From the NCBI GenBank assembly GCA_000436915.1, contig HF994128.1, positions 59,205-123,204 on the forward strand: a stretch of DNA of 64,000 bases, written 5' to 3'. The notes below the pieces were generated by a model, which was not told the origin of the DNA, did no database searches, and saw only the letters and a list, made by a program, of their open reading frames with translations. Both the position numbers and the translations under genes were made by a program. Shown here in pieces: positions 37,969-46,900 of this stretch (positions are counted from its first letter, which is position 1; every line of letters starts with the position of its first letter). Origin of the DNA: Prevotella sp. CAG:1092. Its GTDB lineage: Bacteria > Bacteroidota > Bacteroidia > Bacteroidales > Bacteroidaceae.

Positions 37969-40869
37969 TTACTTAACAACAATCTTCTTGCCACCTACTA
38001 CGTAGATACCCTTAGCCAAGCCCTTAACAGACTCACCTGCACCAAGAACCTTAGCTCCGTTCAAGTTGTAAACGGCAGCATTCTTAGCAGCAACAGCGAT
38101 TGAAGAGATACCATCAGAGGTTGCAAACTTATAAGAGATTGGGCAGAACATGTAAGTTTCGAAATCCACGAATACTACACCAACAACGCTCTCAAACTTA
38201 GCTGTCTCTGGCATATCCTCTGGAAGAACGGAGAACTGATCTGCAAGAATAATTGAAGCATCATCCTGCTTAATAACAGGAGCACCATCTTCATCAGCGA
38301 AGTCAACATCCTTAAGTTCGAACAAACGCAAGTTGTTCTCTGCCTTTTGAAGATCAGCAATCTTAGCCTCTGTAGGAGTGATTGTGGTAGGAGTGATTGT
38401 AAGTTCTGACTTAGAAGTCTCAGCATTAGCAACCAATGCAAAAGAGTATGAGCTATAATCAACATAGATATAACCATTGAGCTCTACACCCTCCTTAAGT
38501 TCACCTGTGAACCAGCTGTTTGCATTAGCCTTTGTTATAATGTTAGAGATTTCAACTGCACCAGTCTCGTCCTCAAGAATTGCGTACGATACAGCAGCAC
38601 GTGGGTCGATACCCGCGTCCATCTTCTGAACATAAGTAATCTTAGCGTTCTTCAACATGAGTTTAACGCTTGGATTCTCCATTTCACCACCTTCAATCTT
38701 GCTAAGTGCAGCAATGTTGTCAACAACAGGAATTGCTGGAGCTGTAGGAACCTCATAAGAAACAGGAATGAATAAATAAGTAGGAGTTTCCTGATCGATC
38801 GATTCATAGGTTGCATAAAGAATACCCTTTACGCTTGTGAGCTTTTCTGGCATATTGCTACCATCAGAATCCCATAATGCAAAGTAATCATTCACTGATA
38901 CTGAATTTTCACCCTGACAAAAATCGAATGTTGGGAACTCGACATCATCAGTCTTCTTAATATCTACATCTTTAAGTTCAAAGTAGCGCATATTATTCTC
39001 TGGCTTCAAAATTTCTGCAAGAGTTCCTACAGCAGCTTCTACAGTAGAAGGAGTTGGTGTTACGTCTGACTTTTCAGTATCCTCTGATACCCAAAGAGCG
39101 TTTGGCCAGTTGTATGATGCATAGAGAGTACCATTGAGTACAGAACCTGCCTCAAAGTTGCCTTTAAGCAAACCTTCCATAGTTGCCTCCTGCAAAAGAA
39201 TACTTGCATCAACTGCACCTGTTGCATCTTCCAAAATAGCGAAGTCAATCTTTTCCACGCCATAATTACTATTCTTGTGCAAAGCAGTAATCTTAGCATC
39301 CTTGAGATTAATCTTAACTGGTATTTCATCATTCTCGTCCTTAAACTTAAGGCTATGCAATTCTGCGATGCTGTTAACCTCGGTAAAAGTTGGTAGTGCT
39401 TCTGCATCACCAGTCTTCTGGATATAGATAAAGTCAACAGCCTGGTTAGCGCTACCACCCTTAACCAAATAGATAGGAGTTTCAGCATTTACTTCAAACT
39501 CTTCAGATGTACCCTGAGCCCAGTTTACAGTAGAAGCAGTAAACTTGAAGATGTTATTTTCGCCTGCAAGGAAGTTCCATTCAGAACCTGCATTCTTTGT
39601 AGCATCACAAATAACAGCGGTCAATTTATATTTACCTGGCTGGAGCTTTGTAATTTCAACGTCAGCCTCTGCTGCATAAGCAGAACCACCGTTAGAACTA
39701 CGAACAAAAGTATTATTGTTTGTAGCCTTTGTCAAACCTTCAATATTCTCTGCTTCAGATAAGAATACGATATCTGTAGTAGTTGTTGGTTTGAAAGTAA
39801 TATTTTTAACCTGATTGTCTGCCTCAAGAGTATAAGAGAGATAGTATCCCTTCTTGTCAGAGCTCAACTTATCAGATGTATAAAGAGTGCTATCAATATT
39901 GATAGCATAAGGATAACCTACGTCGAAAGTCTCGCCCTCAAAGTTTGTACCCTTTACGATACCTTCCTGCAAAGGATTGCCTTCTTCATCAACAGCATTG
40001 AATGTATAATTCCATTTAGCAGCCTCGCGGAACTTAATAGTAACGACAGTTGAACCATCAGCAGCAATTTTCAAGCTTGCAGCATCGTCGCTATCGTAGA
40101 CATACTTCACGGTTTTGTCTTCATTATAAATTGCATCCTTGTCAGACTCCGTCAATGAAGGAACCAAGCCACTTTCTGCTACATAAGTAGAACTTGTTTT
40201 AATCTCGTTGCCTGCAGCATCTACATACTTAACAGTATAGTTTGTAGCACTTGCAGCATCAACGTATTCCAATGCCAATTTAAAATCAGATGCCTCTTGT
40301 TCACGACCTGTAAAAGTAAAGAGCGCAATACCTAAAGTATTATTTGTTGAAGCCTGAAGATAAGAAGTAACATCGTAACTCAACTCCTTCTTAGATGTTT
40401 TAACATTATCACCATCTCCATTAATACATACAGCATTAAGAATTTCGGCAGTATTGGTATTAGTCCATGTTGCTTTAGTTGCATCCCAACCTGTATTGAT
40501 AGTGGCAACCTGCACATTAGAATTCTTTTTTGATACTGTACAAACAGAATAGAACGATAATGTAGCCTTTTTAAGCAACTTACCTTTCAATGTTGTTGAC
40601 GCATCAAACTTTGTCAAAACGACAGGTGAGCCTTCATAATTTGCCAACATGTTTGTAAATGCGCCTCCATTGATTTTAGCTTGTGAATAGCGCCAAGAAG
40701 TTGCTTCTGCGTTATACAATACAGTATTGGCATTTTGTGCTGTCTTACCATCTGCTTGTATAACAGTTGTCTGTGTTGGGGTCAATACTGTTTCATCTGC
40801 ATAAGAAGTCTGAGTACCAACTGAGAACATTGCCAACGCAGTCATCAATAAAGAATAAAATTTCTTCAT
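37969..40869 (-). CDS. Large modular secreted protein with type IX sorting tail (966 aa)
   Basis: Signal peptide 1-24. Residues about 45-203 resemble a DNRLRE-type beta domain (WDATKATW, then LSYDVTSYLQ). Residues 210-360 contain two MucBP-like repeats (YTVKYVDAAGNEI, YTFNAVDEEGNPL), and 365-485 a carbohydrate-binding-like beta domain. Residues about 495-705 and 715-915 are two repeats of a module with AILEDATGAV, GSVLNGTLYASY and ENNxRxFELKDVD, possibly OB-fold-like. Residues 925-966 are the sorting tail ending GKKIVVK. The same module occurs in the 1412-aa protein at 43928-48166. The function is unknown; binding or adhesion is likely. No protease or glycosidase motif is seen. Confidence 0.8.
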   Translation of the reverse strand: MKKFYSLLMTALAMFSVGTQTSYADETVLTPTQTTVIQADGKTAQNANTVLYNAEATSWRYSQAKINGGAFTNMLANYEGSPVVLTKFDASTTLKGKLLKKATLSFYSVCTVSKKNSNVQVATINTGWDATKATWTNTNTAEILNAVCINGDGDNVKTSKKELSYDVTSYLQASTNNTLGIALFTFTGREQEASDFKLALEYVDAASATNYTVKYVDAAGNEIKTSSTYVAESGLVPSLTESDKDAIYNEDKTVKYVYDSDDAASLKIAADGSTVVTIKFREAAKWNYTFNAVDEEGNPLQEGIVKGTNFEGETFDVGYPYAINIDSTLYTSDKLSSDKKGYYLSYTLEADNQVKNITFKPTTTTDIVFLSEAENIEGLTKATNNNTFVRSSNGGSAYAAEADVEITKLQPGKYKLTAVICDATKNAGSEWNFLAGENNIFKFTASTVNWAQGTSEEFEVNAETPIYLVKGGSANQAVDFIYIQKTGDAEALPTFTEVNSIAELHSLKFKDENDEIPVKINLKDAKITALHKNSNYGVEKIDFAILEDATGAVDASILLQEATMEGLLKGNFEAGSVLNGTLYASYNWPNALWVSEDTEKSDVTPTPSTVEAAVGTLAEILKPENNMRYFELKDVDIKKTDDVEFPTFDFCQGENSVSVNDYFALWDSDGSNMPEKLTSVKGILYATYESIDQETPTYLFIPVSYEVPTAPAIPVVDNIAALSKIEGGEMENPSVKLMLKNAKITYVQKMDAGIDPRAAVSYAILEDETGAVEISNIITKANANSWFTGELKEGVELNGYIYVDYSSYSFALVANAETSKSELTITPTTITPTEAKIADLQKAENNLRLFELKDVDFADEDGAPVIKQDDASIILADQFSVLPEDMPETAKFESVVGVVFVDFETYMFCPISYKFATSDGISSIAVAAKNAAVYNLNGAKVLGAGESVKGLAKGIYVVGGKKIVVK

Positions 40870-40900
40870 GTAGTTATAGTTTTGTAGAGTAGAGTGTCGT

Positions 40901-40996
40901 CAGTCCGTGGGCACTTAAATAATAGGTAAAAGTTTTAGGTATTCGGTTGCGGACTGTTTTATCACCTTCCAGTCTTAGGGGTAAGGTCAGCCGAAT
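40901..40996 (-). ncRNA. Leader RNA A: candidate pseudoknotted cis-regulatory element
   Basis: In the RNA (minus strand) three helices can form. Stem 1 is ACCTT/AAGGT (40983-40987 with 40964-40968), with a bulged A and loop CTAAGAC. Stem 2 is CAGTCCG/CGGACTG (40950-40956 with 40901-40907). ATTCGG/CCGAAT (40991-40996 with 40941-40946) crosses stem 2 as a pseudoknot. The element ends 31 nt before the ATG. Leader B at 48198-48289 has the same helices with different, compensating bases. Confidence 0.6.
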
Positions 40997-41077
40997 TGCA
41001 ATTAGTTTATCTTTGTTTTTAAGTCTTAATATAAGTCATTAATTATTAGTAGAATATATTAAATAGTGGTTTGATTG

Positions 41078-41085
41078 CAAAAGTA
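41078..41085 (-). promoter_or_regulatory. Promoter -7 element of the 966-aa protein gene
   Basis: The minus strand reads TACTTTTG. It gives a leader of about 200 nt that contains leader RNA A. The rest of the 40870-41254 gap holds only that leader and the terminator at 41184-41230. Confidence 0.6.
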
Positions 41086-41183
41086 ACTAAAATATTTGTA
41101 ATAAGTGGCAATTTGCCAATATTTTTTTGTTCTATCTCATATTTTGATGATATAACATCTGAATTGCTAACCTGCAAAAGCAA

Positions 41184-41230
41184 GAAGGGAAGCAAAGATT
41201 AGGACTTACTTCCTATCTTTGCTTCCCTTC
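41184..41230. terminator. Terminator after the S46 peptidase gene
   Basis: Perfect 16-bp stem GAAGGGAAGCAAAGAT (41184-41199) / ATCTTTGCTTCCCTTC (41215-41230) with a 15-base loop. The T-tail is weak. Confidence 0.7.
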
Positions 41231-41254
41231 TATCATATTAGGGGCTTTTAAGAA

Positions 41255-43378
41255 TTATTTTGCATTTATCTCCTTGAGCAAACGGTCTGCATGTCCCCAA
41301 GAGTCCATCATATAGAGCACATAGCGGATATCAACGCCGATACAACGAGCCAAGTGGCTATCGAAGTTGATGTCTGAAGAAAGGCTATCCCAGTTGCCAT
41401 CGAAGGCAAGTCCAATGAGGTTGCCATTACCATCAAACATAGGTGAACCAGAGTTACCGCCTGTGATATCATTGTTGGTGAGGAAGCAGAGCTGGAACTT
41501 ACCTGTTGTTTGGTCTACATACTTTCCAAAGTTGTTAGAGCTAAAGAGCTTGTGCATGATAGGCTCTACCTGATAGTCGATAATCTTATTGCCCTTATCC
41601 ATCTTCTCAACAATGCTCTCGGCAGTAGTATAATAGCCTGAAGGCTTGCCACCAAGGTCGAAGCCACCTATCTGACCATAGCTCAAACGCATGGTGAAGT
41701 TAGCGTCTGAATAGTGAGGAAGGTCTTCTTCCATGCGAAGCTTAGCAGCACAGAGATATTTCTCCTGCTTGTTGATATCGTCGCTTACGCTATTGATGTT
41801 TTCACGCAATACGCCGAGCACCTCCAAGAGGTCGAGACCAAGCTGCACACCTGGGTCTTTGAGATATGACTTGCGGTTGATGTAGATAGGCTTGCCACTC
41901 TTCATGAGGAATGAGTTAGCATAAAGATAGTCTACATACTTAGCATAGTCGCCACCAAACTTACTGTCGATGGTAGCATAGAACTTAGGAAGATATTTGC
42001 TATCTACATGCTCACGATAGTTCTTCATCAATACTGCGAGCACCTCCTTGTCGAGAGCTTCATCCCATTCCTCGCTATTGTCAGCAAACTCTATATACTG
42101 CTTCGACTTCTTGTTCTTTGGTCCCTTAACTTCCATTCTGTCGAGAGCCATAGCACGAGTAGTAAACTCGTTGGTACGACGGAAAGCCTCGCTATAGTTT
42201 GTCCAAACCTTCATATATTCGAAGCGCTTGTCATAGAGTTGCTTCATCTTATCGAAGTCGAGCTGTCCCTTCAGATAGCCTGTAGAATCCTGATAAGCCT
42301 TGATACGCTTCTCGTAGTCGCGCTTCAAATTGATGATGCCGATAGAGTCGATACACTTGTTCATACCAAGCGAGTTCTTCCAATAGTTAGAGCTCTGAGC
42401 ATACTTAGAATCATACTTGATACGTACAGCCTCGTTGGCACGCATATGGCGAATCATCACATCTTGCTTTACACCACGCACCTGAGCACGAGGAGCATTC
42501 TGAGCATCGCGCATCTCGTGGATACCAAAGCTTGATAGGTAGCGGCTTGTAGAACCAGGATAGCCGATGGTCATAGCGTAGTCGCCTTCCTTATATCCCT
42601 GCATGCTAACCTGAGCCCAACGCTTTGGATGGTAAGGCACATTGTCCTTGCTATATGCTGCAGGGCCATTGGTCTTAGGGTCGGCATAGATACGGAATAC
42701 CGAGAAGTCGCAAGTCTGACGTGGCCACATCCAGTTGTCAGTCTCGCCACCAAACTTACCCATTGACTTAGGCACGGTGAACACCAAGCGGAGGTCGGTG
42801 AAGTCCTGATATGTGGTAGCATAATACTTGTTACCCTCATAGAAAGCATCGATATCGATATGGAGAGTAGAGTCTACCTTCTTAATAGAATCGGTAAGAG
42901 CATTCTGCAAAGAGTCGATGAGGTTAGCCTGATCGTTAGAGTTCATGTTGTCGATGCCAAGTGCAGTAAGGCGATCGGTAACATCCTTCTGATCAATCAT
43001 AAAGCTAACGAACATATCCTCGTTAGGCAATTCCTCTTCGAAGCTCTTAGCATAGAAACCGTTGAGCATATAGTCGTGCTCTACGGTAGAATGTGAGCGA
43101 ATAGCTTCGAAACCACAATGGTGGTTGGTAAACACAAGACCGTCTGGCGATACCACAACGCCAGAGCAATAACCAGAGAAGTTAACTACCGCGTTCTTCA
43201 AGGCGTTCTCGCCATTGTAGAGCTGATCATAAGTCATCTTGAAACCTTCTTGCTGCATAATGTTGTAAACAGCATTAGGCAAGTTGTAGATTGTCCACAT
43301 ACCCTCGTCAGCATGTGCGGTGTTGAGTCCGCAGAATGCCATCATCGAAGCGATAAGGACTGTTGCTTTTTTCTTCAT
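41255..43378 (-). CDS. dpp7: S46 family dipeptidyl-peptidase, DPP7 type
   Basis: 707 residues from the ATG at 43378 (MKKKATVLIASMMAF), which begins a proper signal peptide. The frame extends 16 codons upstream without resemblance. The catalytic His is in FTNHHCGF (about 84-91) and the catalytic Ser in TGGNSGSPMFDG. Eighteen residues after that Ser stands Gly (AFDGNWD); DPP11 enzymes have Arg there to bind acidic residues, whereas DPP7 has Gly. It should release dipeptides with hydrophobic P1 residues in the periplasm and feed peptide catabolism. Confidence 0.93.
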   Translation of the reverse strand: MKKKATVLIASMMAFCGLNTAHADEGMWTIYNLPNAVYNIMQQEGFKMTYDQLYNGENALKNAVVNFSGYCSGVVVSPDGLVFTNHHCGFEAIRSHSTVEHDYMLNGFYAKSFEEELPNEDMFVSFMIDQKDVTDRLTALGIDNMNSNDQANLIDSLQNALTDSIKKVDSTLHIDIDAFYEGNKYYATTYQDFTDLRLVFTVPKSMGKFGGETDNWMWPRQTCDFSVFRIYADPKTNGPAAYSKDNVPYHPKRWAQVSMQGYKEGDYAMTIGYPGSTSRYLSSFGIHEMRDAQNAPRAQVRGVKQDVMIRHMRANEAVRIKYDSKYAQSSNYWKNSLGMNKCIDSIGIINLKRDYEKRIKAYQDSTGYLKGQLDFDKMKQLYDKRFEYMKVWTNYSEAFRRTNEFTTRAMALDRMEVKGPKNKKSKQYIEFADNSEEWDEALDKEVLAVLMKNYREHVDSKYLPKFYATIDSKFGGDYAKYVDYLYANSFLMKSGKPIYINRKSYLKDPGVQLGLDLLEVLGVLRENINSVSDDINKQEKYLCAAKLRMEEDLPHYSDANFTMRLSYGQIGGFDLGGKPSGYYTTAESIVEKMDKGNKIIDYQVEPIMHKLFSSNNFGKYVDQTTGKFQLCFLTNNDITGGNSGSPMFDGNGNLIGLAFDGNWDSLSSDINFDSHLARCIGVDIRYVLYMMDSWGHADRLLKEINAK

Positions 43379-43406
43379 TACTTGTTTTCCTGTTTTTATT
43401 ATGATG

Positions 43407-43967
43407 TTATTTATTCTTTTTCTCATACCATTCTTTCCAAGTCTTCGCCAGTTCCGTCATTCTATATTGCTGACGAGGATGTCTTGGGGTGTTTGGGTAT
43501 TTCCTTTCAATAGCTTTTTCTGAGAGGGCAGCGTTTAAATATAGTTCACTAAAACTTTTTCTATCCTTTAGTCCGATTGCACCCATAATTTCCGCAGATG
43601 TCATATATTCATCGTTAAAGGATAGAATAAGAGTCTCCACATGTTGACTGAACTTGTGGGGTACTTGTGGGGTACTTGAGGATAGCTTGCGGGGTACTTG
43701 TGGGGTACCTATTCTTGGCTGCTCTTTCCAATCATCTGTCGGTCGGATATGCAAGTACCTATTTTTTAGAACCCAACCATCTTTAAGAAGTAAGTTCCTG
43801 AAGAAACGAACCAGGTAGACAGGAGAGTATTCTATACCTTTTTGAATGTTGCGATAGTTGGCACGAACCAAAGCATTGCGGAAGTACCAGGAATGCTGGG
43901 CAAACATATCGTTGTTCACCTCATAGCCTAACGAACGGAGATATTGGATGGTGAAAATCGCCGTGGT
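43407..43967 (-). pseudogene. Remnant of a Fic family AMP-transferase gene (C-terminal part)
   Basis: The frame opens at a TGA at 43968-43970 and reads TTAIFTIQYLRSLGYEVNND, then MFAQHSWYFRNALVRANY, ending with a helix-turn-helix-like tail (about 110-170) at 43407. This matches the part of Bacteroidetes Fic proteins directly after the catalytic HxFxxGN(T)R loop, whose last TT is still readable. Everything upstream, including the Fic active site, is missing and replaced by the end of the secreted-protein gene. A protein could start at the ATG at 43919 (170 aa) but would lack Fic activity. Confidence 0.75.
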
Positions 43968-46900
43968 TCAAGAGCAGAGATACCATCAGGAGTAGCTGTC
44001 TTGTAAGAGAGAAGTGTGAATTCAGCTTCATCACCTGCTATGCGGAAGTAGCCAACTACGCTCTCTACATTAGCCATCATAGACTCGTCGAGTGAGTGAG
44101 TTCTGTCAGCGATTTCAGCCTTAGTATCACCCTTAACAAGCTGGAAGTGATCATCCTTGTTCTTGTTTACAGTAATACCCTTAAACTCATAGAGACGGTA
44201 GTTGTTTTCTGCCTTCAATACCTCTGCGAAATCAGCCTCGGTAGGAACAACAGGAGCCTCTGTAGTAGTAATATCTGAATTAGCTGTGTTTTCACATACC
44301 TCGATAGAACCATAGCTATATTTTGCATAGAGATAGCCATTGAGAACTACACCCTGTTTGAATTCGTCTTTCAACATTTCCGTTCCAACAGCCTCAGCAA
44401 AGAAGTACTGAGCATTAAATGCGCCAGTCTTATCTTCGATGATTGCAGAAGACATTGAAGCGTCAGCTACAGTAATCTGAGCATCTGTAAGCTTCAACTT
44501 AATAGTTGCACCTTCGTTCTCTTCACCAAGCTTGTTCAACTCTGCAATGCTGTTAACCTCGATAGGTGCTGCAGGAGCTGCCTCATAAGATAAAGGAGTA
44601 AAGAAATACTTAGGAGTTTCCTGATCTAATGATTCGTACTCTGCATACAAAATACCTGTAACGCTCTGAAGCTTTTCTGGCATATTGCTTCCATCAGAGA
44701 ACCATAATGCGAAAGCATCACGAAGCTGTATTGACTGTTCACCCTGACAGATATCAAAGTTTGGAGCTTCCTCTGTACCCACATTCTTAATAGTTACATC
44801 TTTGACTTTAAACAAGTGTAAATCGTTCTCTGGCTTAATAACTTCAGCAAGAGTTGCCTCGGTAGGTACTACTGTTGAAGGAGTAGGTGTTATTTGTGAT
44901 TTCTCTGTATCCTCTGATACACAAAGAGAGTTAGGCCAGTTGTATGTTGCATAAAGGGTACCATTGAGAACTGAACCTTCCTCAAAGTTGCCTTCTAACA
45001 AACCTTCAGCAGTGGCCTCCATCATAAGATCGCTTATATCAATAGCACCTGTAGCATCTTCCAAAATAGCGAAGTCTATCATTTCCATACCTCCGTAACT
45101 ACTCTTGTGCAAAGCAGTAATCTTAGCATCGTGGAGGTTAAACTTAACTGGTACTTCATCCAATTCGCTCTCAACCTTAATAGCACGCAATTCAGCGATG
45201 CTGTTAACTTCGGTGTAAGCAGGAGCAACTTCGCCTACCTTAACAAGACGGAAGCGTGTGAATGACATCCACTGATGTTGCTTATCGGTTACACCCTGTA
45301 CACCAAGGTTTACGACAGCATCATCCTCGGTAACCTCAAACTCTACAGAGTTATCGTTCCAACCACGATCGAAGAGTTCGCCTGAAGCACCAACATGCTT
45401 CATTTCAGCACGAGCCTCACCTGCAAAGAGTGCAAATGAAGTAAGATCTGCCGATGCACGTGATGTTGCTGTGAGCAAGTACTTACCCTTAGGCAAAGTT
45501 ACGTCTTGAGAGAATGTTACATCCCAAGCATTGTCATTCCAGCTACCACCATCGAAGTAAGAGTGAGTAGAGTTTCCTTCTGCATCGGTGAATGGTTCTG
45601 CTGTCTTAATATTAATAGCACCCTTGTTGATTTCACCAAGAGCTGTTGTCCAACCCTCCAAGGCCTCAGCGTTAGGGTTCTTGATAGACTCGGTATAGTT
45701 GGTAGCACCCTCTACGCCTTCTGCCAAAGCATTAGACTCAACGATAGAACGAACAGCAGCAACAAGAGCAGAAGCCTTAGCTGTAGCTTCCTCTGCATTC
45801 TTGGCTGTAGCTACAAGAGCATCTGCAAGTGCAGAAGCCTTCTCTTCGCTTGCATACTTATAAGCAGCAACTTCGAAATCCTTATACTGAGCTTTGGCTG
45901 TTGCCAATGCTACATAAGCGTCCTTAGCACCTTTGAATGTATTGGTAGCCTCATTGAGAGCTGTTGTTGCAGCAATATAGGCCTCCTTAGTTTCCTCTGC
46001 AACTGTGCTGTTAGCATCAATAGCTGCGGTCAAAGCAGTACGCTCGTCGCCAACAACTTCTGCATAAGTATCATCAGAAACTGCAGCCTTTGCAGCTGCG
46101 AGAGCTGCCTCGTAAGCCCCTTTGAATACAGCGACATCGTTAACCTCTCCATAGTATGTAAGACGGAAATTGTCGAAGCAAGCCCAGTCGGCAGCCACCT
46201 TCTCAACCTTCTTAACACCAATTTTTAATGTTCCGTCAGAAACAACCACTGGATCAAGAGCCAAATTATAGGCACCAGCCGAGAAGAATTTACTTGCATC
46301 AGCCTGACTATTTGGGAACTTGCCTCCGATACCTTCTGCAGAAGAACCAGCATCTACCTTGCCTGCATCTGCATAGACAGAAGGTAATGATGTCTCTACT
46401 GTATTTGCGTAAGCTTTTGCATAAAGATTTTCGCTACCATTAAGGTGAGCTGGTGCAGAAATTTTTATTTCACCATTACGATAGAAACCTTGAAGTTCTA
46501 AAACATACTTTCCATTAGGAACCTTAATAGTTTGGTAAACATCGAAGTCGGTATTATACTTCTCTGCGTTCATATTGGTGACGTCGCCACCAGGCTTCAC
46601 GCTTCCCTGCCATGTATTGTTACGTGTATCGTTGCGTCCGATGTTGTGACCCTTGATAAGCCATGTAGCATCCATACCAGCCTCTGCAGTAGCATTAGCG
46701 AGGGCAGCAATACGCTCAGCTTCTGTAACGAACACCCACTTAGCATAGTCATTATCAGTTGTCTGAAGAACAACATCCTGATTACCTTCCTGAGCCGAGA
46801 GGTTCTTCTCACCATTATTGATATAGAATGCAGGTGTACCATCAGTAGCAGTTGTAGCTACGAATGTCCATGTGAATGAAGCACCATCGGTAAATTCTCC

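Noticed and set aside
43407..43919. An intact new regulator made from the Fic C-terminal part
   Set aside because: The frame continues upstream of its first ATG in Fic-like sequence up to the deletion junction, so it is better read as a truncated gene.
45506..46228. Long antisense frame inside the 1412-aa protein gene
   Set aside because: Its Cys/Ser-rich composition is typical of a shadow of Ala-rich coding sequence; no start signal or family pattern.
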